From BJGV01 sp003230615 (GTDB lineage Bacteria; Pseudomonadota; Gammaproteobacteria; Burkholderiales; Nitrosomonadaceae), in contig OY760140.1 of assembly GCA_963663215.1 (NCBI GenBank), positions 310,001 to 374,000 of the forward strand: a DNA stretch of 64,000 nucleotides, written 5' to 3'. The notes below the pieces were generated by a model. It had not been told where the DNA came from and ran no database searches. It worked only from the letters and a program-made list of their open reading frames with translations. Each line of letters opens with the position of its first letter. Position 1 is the stretch's first letter. Made by a program: the position numbers and the translations under genes. Of this stretch, positions 19,298 to 28,401 are shown one piece after another.

Positions 19298-21691
19298 ATG
19301 TTAGCTCGTTTGTTTCTTTACATTATTGGAGCATTTTTTGCATTATGTCTCCTGGGTGCCCTTCTGATCACTTTTGCTGCGCTAGTTACTATACCAACTC
19401 TTCCATCGCTTGAAGTGCTGACTGACTACCGTCCTAAGATCCCCTTGCGGATCTACAGTGCAGAAGGTTTGCTAATTGGAGAGTTTGGTGAGGAACACCG
19501 AGATTTAGCGAGTATTGATGAAGTGCCAGAGCGCCTCAAAAATGCAATTATAGCCGCAGAGGACGAGCGTTTTTATCAGCATGGTGGAGTGGACTACATA
19601 GGTGTACTGCGTGCTGCCTATTCTAATTTTACCTCTGGTGTAGTAAGACAAGGGGCAAGCACTATTACAATGCAAGTAGCGCGAAATTTTTTTCTGACTA
19701 AAGAAAAAACTCTAACACGAAAATTTAGTGAAGCTTTACTTGCATTCAAGATCGAACATAGTCTGAGTAAGGACAAAATTCTCGAGCTTTATATGAACCA
19801 GATTTATCTTGGGCAGCGTTCCTATGGTTTTGCTTCTGCAGCTCGGGTTTATTTCGGGAAGACCCTGAAAAATATCAGTTTAGCTGAGTCTGCCATGTTA
19901 GCAGGCTTGCCCAAAGCACCCTCACGCTTTAATCCGGTGATCAATCCTGCGCGTGCCAAGACACGACAACTTTATGTGTTGCGACGCATGGAGGAACTCA
20001 ACCTTATCTCTAGCCAAGAGTTCCAGAATACTAAAAAAGAGCCACTGAAAGTTGTCTTCAAAAAACATAAATTGCGAGAATTCCCTTTGCGCGCTGATTA
20101 CGTGGCAGAAATGGTACGCCAAAAGGTTTATGTGCGCTACAAAGAAGAAACCTATACCAAAGGTCTAAGGGTCCACACAACTGTGAGACAACTAGATCAG
20201 GAAGCAGCTTACGAAGCTGTGCGGCAAGGTGTTATGAATCATGACAGGCGTCAAGGCTATCGTGGTCCCGAGGCGGTTATTGATCTACCTAAAAATAGTA
20301 TCAATCAGAAGGAGGTGCTAGAAGATGCACTAGAAGATGTGACTGATAGTGATGGTATCCATGCTGCAGTAGTGCTGGCTGTTAATTCCAAATTTGTTCG
20401 GGCATACCGCAAGGGTGGAGAAAGTATAAAGATTTCAGGTGAGGGCCTTAAGTTCGCAAAGAAGTTTCTTAGCGGAAAAGTAGGCACCGGTCAGCAACGT
20501 ATTCGTACGGGGTCATTGATCCGTGTGATAAAGGGCGAAAAGGGAGCTTGGCAGATCGTTCAGCTTCCTAAGGCTGAAGCTGCTTTGGTCTCAATTAATC
20601 CAGAAGACGGGGCGATTCGTGCACTGGTAGGAGGTTTTGATTTTAACCACAATCAATTCAACCACATTACACAGGCCTTGCGTCAGCCAGGCTCTAGCTT
20701 CAAACCTTTCATTTATTCTGCTTCTCTGGAGAAGGGATTTACCCCAGCTACTGTTATAAATGATGCACCCATTTCTTTTACTGCTGAAGAGACTGGAAGC
20801 AAACCATGGGAGCCAAGAAACTATGCCGGTAAATTTGCAGGCCCGTTACGCATGCGTGAGGCGCTTGCTAAATCGAAGAACTTGGTAACTATTCGTATTC
20901 TCCAGGCAATCGGGGTCCAATATGCCCAAGATTACATTACCCGCTTTGGTTTTAATCCCAAGCATCATCCACCTTATCTTCCTATGGCTCTGGGCGCAGG
21001 GTCGGCTACTCCGATGCAGATGGTGGTTGGCTACGCAGCATTTGCAAATGGGGGGTTCCGTATTTCACCTTACCTTATTCAGCGAATAGAAGATGAAAAA
21101 GGAAATGTATTGGAACAAGCGCGACCTGCGTTGGCGGGTAGGGATGCCAAGCAGATAATAGATCCACGCAACGCATTTCTCATGACCAGCATGCTGAAGG
21201 ATGTCGTACAACGAGGTACTGCGATCAGGGCAAAACAGCTTGGTCGCAATGATCTGGCCGGAAAAACTGGCACTACAAACAATTTTGTCGATGCTTGGTT
21301 CTGTGGTTTTCAAACCAATCTAGTTGCGGTAGCTTGGGTCGGCTTTGATAGGCCTAAATCTTTGGGTAATAAAGAGACTGGAAGCCGTGCTGCCCTGCCA
21401 ATGTGGATGAGTTATATGGGCAAGGCCTTGAAGGATGTCCCCAAAGCAGACGATACAACTCCCAATGACATTATTCCCAATGGCATTGTGATGGCGAGAA
21501 TTAATCCGGTGACAGGATTTAGAGAAGAGGATGGCGAGATAATGGAATATTTTCTTCAGGAGAATTTGCCTCCAGAAGCAGGTAGCAATTTCGGCGACCT
21601 GGAATCTTTTCTTCAGGATCGACAGTATCCAGAAGAAAGTGGTGATTTTGATGGCGATGCCAGATATCCAGATATACAGTGGTCCGAGTAG
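19298..21691 (+). CDS. mrcA: penicillin-binding protein 1A (bifunctional transglycosylase/transpeptidase)
   Basis: Polymerises and cross-links peptidoglycan at the inner membrane. The 797 residues run: an N-terminal membrane anchor (about residues 2-30); a GT51 transglycosylase domain with EDERFYQHGG at about 87-96 (catalytic Glu), GASTITMQVARNFF and KILELYMNQIYLGQ; an OB-like insert (about 330-410) typical of PBP1a; and a transpeptidase domain with the SxxK motif SSFKPF near 466, SKN near 530 and KTGTT near 656. Placement divergent from pilM is the classical ponA/mrcA position. The start ATG at 19298 lacks a strong ribosome site. Confidence 0.95.
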   Translation: MLARLFLYIIGAFFALCLLGALLITFAALVTIPTLPSLEVLTDYRPKIPLRIYSAEGLLIGEFGEEHRDLASIDEVPERLKNAIIAAEDERFYQHGGVDYIGVLRAAYSNFTSGVVRQGASTITMQVARNFFLTKEKTLTRKFSEALLAFKIEHSLSKDKILELYMNQIYLGQRSYGFASAARVYFGKTLKNISLAESAMLAGLPKAPSRFNPVINPARAKTRQLYVLRRMEELNLISSQEFQNTKKEPLKVVFKKHKLREFPLRADYVAEMVRQKVYVRYKEETYTKGLRVHTTVRQLDQEAAYEAVRQGVMNHDRRQGYRGPEAVIDLPKNSINQKEVLEDALEDVTDSDGIHAAVVLAVNSKFVRAYRKGGESIKISGEGLKFAKKFLSGKVGTGQQRIRTGSLIRVIKGEKGAWQIVQLPKAEAALVSINPEDGAIRALVGGFDFNHNQFNHITQALRQPGSSFKPFIYSASLEKGFTPATVINDAPISFTAEETGSKPWEPRNYAGKFAGPLRMREALAKSKNLVTIRILQAIGVQYAQDYITRFGFNPKHHPPYLPMALGAGSATPMQMVVGYAAFANGGFRISPYLIQRIEDEKGNVLEQARPALAGRDAKQIIDPRNAFLMTSMLKDVVQRGTAIRAKQLGRNDLAGKTGTTNNFVDAWFCGFQTNLVAVAWVGFDRPKSLGNKETGSRAALPMWMSYMGKALKDVPKADDTTPNDIIPNGIVMARINPVTGFREEDGEIMEYFLQENLPPEAGSNFGDLESFLQDRQYPEESGDFDGDARYPDIQWSE

Positions 21692-21803
21692 AGAATGATC
21701 TCACTATAAGTAGTAAGAAAGCAGGGACTATGATTGTTCTAGGAATTGCTGAGGCCTAATTATTGTGATTTGGCATAGGGCATGACAACATATGCAATGC
21801 TTT

Positions 21804-22820
21804 CTATTTTTCCAGTTTAAGCCAGCCAGCCGCATCCATTGCATAATAAGTTAGAATGGCGTCTGCACCTGCACGCTTAATAGCTAGTAACGATTCTAGT
21901 ACACACGTTTTTTCGTCAAGCCAGCCATTTTGTGCGGCAGATTTAAGCATGGCATATTCACCGCTGACCTGATAGACAAAAGTAGGTGCTTTGAATTGAT
22001 CTTTCACCTGCCTTACAATGTCAAGATAGGGCATGCCGGGTTTTATCATTATCATGTCAGCGCCTTCCCCCAAATCAATTCCTACTTCCCATATTGCTTC
22101 GTCTGAGTTGGCCGGATCCATCTGATAAGTAGATTTGCTCCCTTCGCCCAAATTGGTGGAGGAGTCTACCGCATCGCGGAAAGGGCCATAAAAACCAGAA
22201 GCGTACTTTGCCGAATAAGCAAGAATGCGAGTGTGGATGTATTTTTTGCTATCAAGGGCATCTCGTATCGCAGCAATGCGCCCATCCATCATGTCGGATG
22301 GCGCTACTATATCGGCTCCGGCCTGTGCATGTACTAGTGCTTGCTGTGCAAGTATCTTTACAGTTTCATCGTTCATCACATATCCATCGGCATCGACCAA
22401 ACCATCTTGGCCGTGACTAGTATATGGATCAAGTGCAATGTCGGTGATGATACCAAGTTCAGGAAAGTGCTTCTTCAGCTTGGTTATTAGCTGTGGAACA
22501 AGCCCTCTGGGATTGAGAGCTTCTGCGGCTGTTAGGCTCTTTAGGTTAGGCTCGATTACCGGAAAAATCGCAAGTGCCGGTATACCGAGTTGTAAACATT
22601 TTTCTGCCTGCTGCATCAGCATGTCCGCACTTTGTCTTATTACTCCAGGCATTGAAGGTATTTTTTCCTTACGATTTTTCCCACTCAGTACAAATACCGG
22701 ATAAATAAAATCATCTGCGTGCAGATGATTTTCTCGCATCAGACGGCGTGAAAATTTGTCGCGCCGCATACGCCTCATTCTTTTCTGTGGAAACTGACCG
22801 AAACTTGTCATAGTCTTCAT
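21804..22820 (-). CDS. hemB: delta-aminolevulinic acid dehydratase (porphobilinogen synthase)
   Basis: Condenses two 5-aminolevulinate molecules to porphobilinogen. The two Schiff-base lysine regions are ILAYSAKYASGFYGPFRDA and MIMIKPGMPYLDI. In the metal site, where zinc enzymes have a cysteine cluster, this protein reads ALDPYTSHGQDG, the cysteine-free form of magnesium/potassium-dependent HemB. The length is 338 residues. The first ATG at 22820 is used here; a second ATG three codons on is equally possible. It is convergent with mrcA. Confidence 0.96.
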   Translation of the reverse strand: MKTMTSFGQFPQKRMRRMRRDKFSRRLMRENHLHADDFIYPVFVLSGKNRKEKIPSMPGVIRQSADMLMQQAEKCLQLGIPALAIFPVIEPNLKSLTAAEALNPRGLVPQLITKLKKHFPELGIITDIALDPYTSHGQDGLVDADGYVMNDETVKILAQQALVHAQAGADIVAPSDMMDGRIAAIRDALDSKKYIHTRILAYSAKYASGFYGPFRDAVDSSTNLGEGSKSTYQMDPANSDEAIWEVGIDLGEGADMIMIKPGMPYLDIVRQVKDQFKAPTFVYQVSGEYAMLKSAAQNGWLDEKTCVLESLLAIKRAGADAILTYYAMDAAGWLKLEK

Positions 22821-23430
22821 ATGTATAAGAAAAAAGAAAGTTTAATAATAAATAATAAGGGCAGTAACTAGATCAGAATTTAATTTAAAGGTTTTGAAAA
22901 TAGTGAACCTAAAATTTTAGCCATAATGGAAGTATCGAAGCTTGCACGCTTTTATGGGTGTCGGCAGAAAATATTTTGTTTATTTCTTTAAATTTCATGT
23001 TCACTAATTTAAGCTAGTTTTAATGTTCTCTGGAGCACCTCAACGCAGTGATAGGTCTTAGACAGATTCGCCCCAATTCTACTGTGGTAGATTACAGCAT
23101 TTTTTGTCGTGTCACCCATCATCGATCAGACATCGTAGCCTTTGAATTCATCTGAGCAAGTCACTATTTTTTCAAAAATAGTATGGTTTTACTCCTTGCT
23201 GGTTACCTAGAATAATAGATAGTAGTCTTATATGTGATTGAGATATAGTCAAAAGAGAATTAGGTAACAAGCAGATTCACGACACCAGGGTATACCCATG
23301 TAGTAGGTCTGGTCGGATAAAACTCAATTAAATAGCTAAGCTTTTTTTTCGGCCTAACAAAAGGTTAGCGACTAGTTTAACCTTGGTTTTGGTAGTGGTT
23401 TGTCCTTAATATTTATTATATTTAATATTT
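22821..23430. other. large gene-free region upstream of hemB
   Basis: About 610 AT-rich bases without a plausible protein frame on either strand. The left end must hold the hemB promoter (leftward). A small perfect inverted repeat ACTATTTTT/AAAAATAGT lies at 23163-23182 and a CTAAC/GTTAG hairpin near 23353-23369. In many relatives the hemB-ysxC interval carries cytochrome genes; I looked for a haem-binding CxxCH codon pattern and found none, so any such gene has been lost or is elsewhere. Confidence 0.4.
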
Positions 23431-23434
23431 CGGG

Positions 23435-23577
23435 AACTTACTCACAATATCATCGTCTCATAATTAGACAGCTTCGGTTGTTTCCTGCTCTTCTCCCTGA
23501 GCTGGTACCTTAATTATCACTTATTAAGGTAGTTCGCCCCCGGTTTTCTTCCCCTTTAACCGGGGGTTTTTTATTTT
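23435..23577 (+). ncRNA. candidate small RNA ending at a strong intrinsic terminator
   Basis: No protein gene precedes the strong plus-strand terminator at 23537-23577, so its transcript should be non-coding. A possible promoter is TTGTCC (23400-23405), 17 bases, TAATAT (23423-23428), giving an RNA of about 140 bases. Its middle holds a C/U-rich run, TTTCCTGCTCTTCTCCCTGA (23480-23499), and the terminator loop is TTCTTCCCC; both are complementary to Shine-Dalgarno-like sequence, a feature of base-pairing regulatory RNAs. I could not match it securely to 6S RNA, tmRNA or RNase P RNA. Boundaries are approximate. Confidence 0.45.
23537..23577 (+). terminator. strong rho-independent terminator
   Basis: Perfect 9-bp GC-rich stem (CCCCCGGTT at 23537-23545, AACCGGGGG at 23558-23566) with a 12-base loop and the T-run TTTTTTATTTT directly after. 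Orientation is plus-strand only; no T-run follows on the minus strand, so it does not serve ysxC. Confidence 0.9.
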
Positions 23578-23624
23578 AGGTTTTGACTTTTATGATGGGT
23601 TTAGTTTTTGAATTGGAGTCGAGG

Positions 23625-24221
23625 CTAATCCAAGCCAAGCCAAGCTTCTAGAACCGTATAAGTTTCTTTGATGCCTTTTTTAGAAGTACTTGAAAAAAGT
23701 TGCACACTGCATTGTGGGTAGGTTTTTTGTAAAAATTCTAATACGTTCTGGAGGGTACTTTTGGCTTGTTGCCAAGTAAGTTTATCTGCTTTAGTAAGTA
23801 ATATATGTACCGGTTTTCCAGTTGGCGTGAACCAGTCAAGCATACGCCGGTCAAGCGGGGTTAACGGATGACGCACATCCATAATAAGTACCATGCCATA
23901 TAGGGATTTCCGAGTTTGTAAATAGGTGCTGAGTAGGTTTTCCCAGTGCTTGCGGATTTCAGACGGAACCTTAGCGTATCCGTAACCTGGAAGATCAACC
24001 AAAAAGTGGCTATCCCCAAGTTTGAAGAAATTGATATGCTGAGTACGTCCTGGTGTCTTGCTGACAAAGGCGAGACGACTACGATTTGTAAGCGTGTTAA
24101 TAGCGCTTGATTTGCCAGCATTGGAACGCCCGGCAAAGGCGATCTCCACCCCATTTGGGGGCGGTAAGTCTTGTAAGCGATTGATAGTAGTGTAAAAAAC
24201 TGTGTTCTGAAAAATAGACAT
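23625..24221 (-). CDS. ysxC: ribosome biogenesis GTP-binding protein YsxC/EngB
   Basis: Essential Era/TrmE-like GTPase associated with 50S assembly. The 198 residues show G1 GRSNAGKSS at 31-39, the G2 threonine in SKTPGRTQHINFF, G3 DLPGYGYAKV and G4 LLTKADKL. Its reading direction matches coaX and birA upstream, but a 95-base gap separates it from coaX. No terminator is visible at its 3' end. Confidence 0.95.
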   Translation of the reverse strand: MSIFQNTVFYTTINRLQDLPPPNGVEIAFAGRSNAGKSSAINTLTNRSRLAFVSKTPGRTQHINFFKLGDSHFLVDLPGYGYAKVPSEIRKHWENLLSTYLQTRKSLYGMVLIMDVRHPLTPLDRRMLDWFTPTGKPVHILLTKADKLTWQQAKSTLQNVLEFLQKTYPQCSVQLFSSTSKKGIKETYTVLEAWLGLD

Positions 24222-24316
24222 AAGTTTCTGAATTAGGCTTGATGGAGCTAGAAAATTAACTTTTAGTTAGGTTTAAGTACCAGATATAAATACCCGGGGG
24301 ATTCGTATATATAGAC

Positions 24317-25063
24317 TTATACCGGTATCCTTGAATTTTCTTTTGCAATTAATACTAGGCCTTCCAACACTAGGTTATCTACCACATTAGTGTTCATACT
24401 AAGCTGGGATTCAAGCTGTTGGGATCCGCCCCCGCTGATGATACACTCAGGTACATAACCCAAAGTAACAGTAAGCAGTGCATTCATGCGCTCTACTGCA
24501 CCGACCAGTGCCTGTATTGCGCCACTGTGTATGGCATCAGTAGTGTTGTCTGGATAGTCATGAAGCTCTCCTTCCTGACGTTGCAACGACGTGGTATTGG
24601 TTGCTAGCATTTTTTTCATAAGTCCAAGACCGGGAACGATGATACCGCCTAGAAACTCTCCTGTGTCGGAAAGAGTGTCCACTGTCATTGTGGTTCCTAC
24701 ATCCACTACCAAGCAACCTTTTCGTTGCAATCCCCAAGCTGCAATCAAGGCCGCCCATCGGTCGCTGCCTAGCAGTGAAGGGTCTGCGTAGTAATTTCGA
24801 ACACCGCATTGATGTGCAAGGGCGGTGATCCATTTAGGTTTTACCTCCCAGCAGGAAAGCATCTCAGACAGTGCTGTCTTTGTTTTGGTATTTGCTACAT
24901 TGGAACCCATGACATATAGGGGCTCTGGTAAGTCTTGCCATGCCTGTCGTAACGCCATACTTCTATCTTGTGCAACATCTCCTTGTATTAACCAGCTGCA
25001 ACCATCATGCAGTCCCCACTTCACGTGGGTGTTGCCAGAATCTATCGCCATTAAATAGGCCAT
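24317..25063 (-). CDS. coaX: type III pantothenate kinase
   Basis: Phosphorylates pantothenate in the first step of coenzyme A synthesis. The 248-residue ASKHA-fold enzyme has the phosphate-1 motif AIDSGNTHVKWG (6-17), the pantothenate/interface motif GSDRWAALIAAWG, the phosphate-2 motif VVDVGTTMTVDTL and the adenosine motif SGGGSQQLE. It follows birA with a single base between stop and start codons, the usual birA-coaX pair of betaproteobacteria. Confidence 0.93.
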   Translation of the reverse strand: MAYLMAIDSGNTHVKWGLHDGCSWLIQGDVAQDRSMALRQAWQDLPEPLYVMGSNVANTKTKTALSEMLSCWEVKPKWITALAHQCGVRNYYADPSLLGSDRWAALIAAWGLQRKGCLVVDVGTTMTVDTLSDTGEFLGGIIVPGLGLMKKMLATNTTSLQRQEGELHDYPDNTTDAIHSGAIQALVGAVERMNALLTVTLGYVPECIISGGGSQQLESQLSMNTNVVDNLVLEGLVLIAKENSRIPV

Positions 25064-25064
25064 G

Positions 25065-26063
25065 TTATTTCACCTTGCGTAACTTGATGTTACCTCCATT
25101 AAAGTAACGAGTGCCTGCTAAAGTTTGTAGTAGTAACGATCCATCGTTTGTGACACCTTGTACTACGCCCTTCTGAATTGAACCTTCGGGTAGGTAAAGG
25201 GTAACAGGTTTATTTTCAAATCCATGATGACGTACCCATTCATTCCTAAAGGGTTTAAAACCTTGGCTCTCAAACTTTCTCAGCACTATTGCTAGTTCAG
25301 CCAGTAATCCAGCCATTAACTTGTTGCGATCTAATGTGTATCCAATGATGGAGAATAAATCCGTTGCGCTTTGGTCTATATTTGACTTAATGTTATTCGA
25401 TAATTTTAGGTTCATACCAATGCCGATTACGGCGAAAGTAGGGCCCAGCGAATCTCCCCGTAATTCGACTAGTATGCCTGCGAGTTTTTGGTAGTGGGAC
25501 ATTACATCGTTTGGCCATTTGAGTGCGACATCTTTTACCCCAAAAGATTCCAATGCACCTATGATAGCTAGTCCGATTGCTAAGCTTAAACCAGAAAGAA
25601 AGTGTGCTCCCTTTTGGAATTTCCACAGAAGAGAAAATGTAAGGCTATCACCTAGGCCCGAATGCCACTGCTGTCCACGCTGCCCGTGTCCTTTGGTTTG
25701 AAGTTCTGTTGCTATTACACTAATAGCACTAGTGTGGGCACCGCCATAATTTCTCTCCCTTGCGGCTTTCTGCAGCAGCAATGTGTTGGTTGACTTAGTG
25801 GTATCCAACACTTCAAGGTAAAAATTTTTTGCTTCCTTGCCAAGATGTTTTAGGATCGTATCCTTTTCTAGCCATTGCACTGGATCAAGCAGACGGTAGC
25901 CACGACCTTGAACCCTATGCACTGCCAATCCTACTTCATCTAGTCCATACAAAGCAGAAGATACGCTAGTGCGTGACACATCAAGATCCCGAGCAATGGT
26001 TGCTCCAGAATGGAATTCACCATCGTCCAATAAGCGTAATATGGAAAAAGTTAGTGGCTTCAT
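25065..26063 (-). CDS. birA: bifunctional biotin-[acetyl-CoA-carboxylase] ligase / biotin operon repressor BirA
   Basis: Activates biotin to biotinoyl-AMP and attaches it to the carboxyl carrier protein. The open frame extends 87 codons further upstream, but that extension has no family similarity; the ATG at 26063 starts the winged-helix domain directly (MKPLTFSILRLLDDGEFHSG) and gives 332 residues, close to E. coli BirA. The catalytic domain shows the biotinyl-AMP loop QTKGHGQRGQQWHS, LKWPNDVM and GIGMNLKL. The first 60 residues form a DNA-binding domain, so a regulatory role is possible. It is divergent from glnS. Confidence 0.92.
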   Translation of the reverse strand: MKPLTFSILRLLDDGEFHSGATIARDLDVSRTSVSSALYGLDEVGLAVHRVQGRGYRLLDPVQWLEKDTILKHLGKEAKNFYLEVLDTTKSTNTLLLQKAARERNYGGAHTSAISVIATELQTKGHGQRGQQWHSGLGDSLTFSLLWKFQKGAHFLSGLSLAIGLAIIGALESFGVKDVALKWPNDVMSHYQKLAGILVELRGDSLGPTFAVIGIGMNLKLSNNIKSNIDQSATDLFSIIGYTLDRNKLMAGLLAELAIVLRKFESQGFKPFRNEWVRHHGFENKPVTLYLPEGSIQKGVVQGVTNDGSLLLQTLAGTRYFNGGNIKLRKVK

Positions 26064-26173
26064 GGTGGTCACAGTGTAGAGCAAGCTAGCTTGTTTGTGC
26101 CACATACAAATCATGTTTAAAAATATTTCTCGTAAAGCATGATGCTGGGCAAACCGTAACACTTTATCTGCAC

Positions 26174-26179
26174 TATAAT
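26174..26179 (+). promoter_or_regulatory. possible -10 box of glnS
   Basis: A perfect TATAAT lies about 35 bases before the glnS start, in the 145-base divergent gap with birA. No matching -35 hexamer is found at 16-18 bases, so this is a weak call. Confidence 0.35.
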
Positions 26180-26208
26180 GTATTTCGCTAGGTTGGATTC
26201 TTTCCCAC

Positions 26209-27942
26209 TTGTTTCGAGAGACTGACTTGAAAGACACATTAAAAGGCACATCTGCTATTTCTTTACCAGTTGCACCTACTTCCAACTTCATTCGAAGCAT
26301 TATTGAGGAAGACAATCGTATCAATAAGTGGGGTGGGCGCGTAGAAACCCGTTTTCCACCAGAACCTAACGGTTATTTGCACATTGGCCATGCCAAGAGC
26401 ATATGCCTAAATTTTGGTCTTGCACATGATTATAAAGGGGTATGTCATCTACGCTTTGATGACACTAATCCGGAAAAAGAAACACAAGCATACGTTGATT
26501 CAATACTCGATTCGGTCAGATGGCTTGGCTTCGATTGGGAGGAACACTTGCACTATTCTTCCGACTATTTCGCCAAGCTTTACGAATTCGCCGAGTACCT
26601 TATAAATCAAGGAAAAGCTTATGTAGATAGCCTTACTACTGAGGAAATTCGCAAACTGCGCGGCACTTTGACTAAGGTTGGTTGTAACAGCCCCCACCGT
26701 GAGCGCCCAGTCGCTGAAAATTTAGATCTGTTTCGGAGCATGAAACTGGGAGAGTTTGCCGACGGTGCGCACGTATTACGCGCTAAAATCAGCATGGTTT
26801 CTCCCAACATTAATTTACGTGATCCGGTTATCTATCGCATCCGCGGTGTTCACCATCATCGTACTGGTAACAAATGGTGTATTTATCCCATGTACGATTA
26901 CACTCACTGTATTTCCGATGCTTTGGAGAACATTACTCACTCTATTTGTACACTGGAATTTGAGGATCACCGTCCGCTCTATGACTGGTTGCTGACGCAA
27001 TTAAAAAACATAGTTCCCTGTCATCCACAACAAATAGAGTTTGCGCGACTCAAGCTCACCTATACCGTGATGAGCAAACGTATCATGAGCGAACTGGTTG
27101 AAGGTAGATTTGTAGAGGGTTGGGATGATCCACGCATGCCTACTCTGGCTGGATTACGCCGCCGGGGTTACACCCCTGAGTCAATCCGTTTGTTTGCCGA
27201 GCGTATTGGTGTTAGTAAAGCGGATTCCTGGATAGATATGGGTGTGCTTGAAGATTGCTTGCGCGAAGATCTGAACGTGCGTGCACAGCGTCGCATCGTC
27301 GTGTTGAAGCCACTGAAGCTCATCATAGACAATTATCCAGATGGTGGCGAAGAAGAATGTTTCGCTCCTAATCATCCACAGAAACCCGAGTGGGGAAAGC
27401 GTGTAGTGCCACTATCGAAAATTCTTTACATCGAGCGCGATGATTTTATGGAGATTCCAGCTAAAGGGTACTTTCGCCTTGCACCTGGAGCAGAAGTGCG
27501 GTTACGTTACGCCTATATCGTAAAGTGTGTAAAAGTAGTGAAAAACGCCAGTGACGAAATTGAGGAAATCCATTGTACTTACGACCCTGATACCAAGAAT
27601 GGCACAACAGGAGCTAAAACGCACAAGGTTAAGGGAAATATTCATTGGCTTTCATCTAAACATGCTCAGAAAGGCGAAGTACGACTTTATGACCGTTTGT
27701 TTACCCAATCCCATCCCGACGTAAGTGAGCGAAATTACAAGGCGTTGCTTAATACGCATTCCAAGGAGATTATTTCCGCATATATAGAGTCTTCACTCAA
27801 TGAGGCTCAGCCGGAAGAGCATTTCCAGTTCGAGCGAAATGGTTACTTTGTTACCGATCGTGTGGATACGAAGCCAGGTAGGCCAGTGTTTAACCGTGTT
27901 GTAACACTGAAGGATTCGTGGGGAAAAGTACTTAATCCTTAA
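26209..27942 (+). CDS. glnS: glutaminyl-tRNA synthetase
   Basis: Charges tRNA-Gln directly. This class I synthetase of 577 residues has PEPNGYLHIGHAKS (HIGH at 58-61) and a KMSKS-equivalent VMSKR at about 287-291, followed by the two anticodon-binding beta-barrels. The frame starts with TTG at 26209 (or TTG at 26227); no ATG is available before the conserved NFIRSIIEED segment, so a non-ATG start is required. Presence of GlnRS means this organism does not depend on transamidation for Gln-tRNA. No SD sequence is clear. Confidence 0.95.
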   Translation: MFRETDLKDTLKGTSAISLPVAPTSNFIRSIIEEDNRINKWGGRVETRFPPEPNGYLHIGHAKSICLNFGLAHDYKGVCHLRFDDTNPEKETQAYVDSILDSVRWLGFDWEEHLHYSSDYFAKLYEFAEYLINQGKAYVDSLTTEEIRKLRGTLTKVGCNSPHRERPVAENLDLFRSMKLGEFADGAHVLRAKISMVSPNINLRDPVIYRIRGVHHHRTGNKWCIYPMYDYTHCISDALENITHSICTLEFEDHRPLYDWLLTQLKNIVPCHPQQIEFARLKLTYTVMSKRIMSELVEGRFVEGWDDPRMPTLAGLRRRGYTPESIRLFAERIGVSKADSWIDMGVLEDCLREDLNVRAQRRIVVLKPLKLIIDNYPDGGEEECFAPNHPQKPEWGKRVVPLSKILYIERDDFMEIPAKGYFRLAPGAEVRLRYAYIVKCVKVVKNASDEIEEIHCTYDPDTKNGTTGAKTHKVKGNIHWLSSKHAQKGEVRLYDRLFTQSHPDVSERNYKALLNTHSKEIISAYIESSLNEAQPEEHFQFERNGYFVTDRVDTKPGRPVFNRVVTLKDSWGKVLNP

Positions 27943-28208
27943 TGTTTGAGTTGATCCAAGCTATCTATCAGATTACTTGTGCACACAAATATTGCCTTGA
28001 TGTGAAATTATGTTATCAATCGATTCGTGTTTGGTCGGGTCTTCCTCATGCAGGCCAACTGTTTGGTTGAAGAGTTGGCACGATATCTCTGGTATAGTCC
28101 AAAAAGATTGTATGCATAGACTTGTAAAGAGAATGTGTCTACAAAGTACAAAGAGAAGTTGAATGGGCGGTTTTGCCTGCATTGCAAAAAGAGATAACTA
28201 ACAGCTGA

Positions 28209-28233
28209 TGTTGCAAAAAAGCAACACTTTTTT
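28209..28233 (+). terminator. hairpin with T-tail downstream of glnS
   Basis: TGTTGC (28209-28214), an A6 loop, GCAACA (28221-28226), then CTTTTTTG. The stem is short (6 bp), so it is a weak-to-moderate intrinsic terminator on the plus strand. It could end the glnS transcript, whose stop is about 265 bases upstream, or a small RNA. Confidence 0.5.
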
Positions 28234-28293
28234 GTATTATCCAAAAATATCTTGATTTTCCTTGCTATATGTTACTTTCTTAGGCACTATTCT

Positions 28294-28322
28294 CGCAACC
28301 TCTTAGATTTGGAGAGGTTGCG
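28294..28322 (+). promoter_or_regulatory. 10-bp perfect hairpin in the porin gene leader
   Basis: CGCAACCTCT (28294-28303) and AGAGGTTGCG (28313-28322) enclose a 9-base loop, TAGATTTGG. No T-run follows on either strand, so it is not a terminator. It sits about 80 bases before the porin ATG, where it could stabilise the mRNA or bind a regulator. Confidence 0.45.
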
Positions 28323-28401
28323 CCGTATACAAAATTAATGTTGTAAATGAAGGGTAGAGAGTTTGAATGTGTTTTTATTACTCACTAGGGAGGCTGTCAC
28401 C

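Larger units (their letters stand above)
27943..28401. other. glnS-porin intergenic region with terminator, hairpin and possible small transcript
   Basis: 459 bases without a credible protein gene. It contains, in order, an extended -10-like TGGTATAGT (28090-28098), a T-tailed hairpin (28209-28233), and a perfect 10-bp hairpin in what should be the porin leader (28294-28322). The Shine-Dalgarno AGGGAGG of the porin gene is at about 28387-28393. Between the first two elements a short RNA of roughly 125 bases could be made, but nothing else supports it. Confidence 0.4.

Noticed and set aside
23435..23577. Assignment of the candidate small RNA to 6S RNA
   Set aside because: A CCCTGAGC-like segment is reminiscent of 6S RNA, but the closed-stem ends and length do not fit.
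22821..23624. Cytochrome c or other gene remnant between hemB and ysxC
   Set aside because: I found no CxxCH coding pattern and no frame of useful length on either strand.
26064..26324. 87-codon N-terminal extension of BirA
   Set aside because: The extension has no family similarity and overlaps the glnS start region; the ATG at 26063 gives a full-length enzyme.
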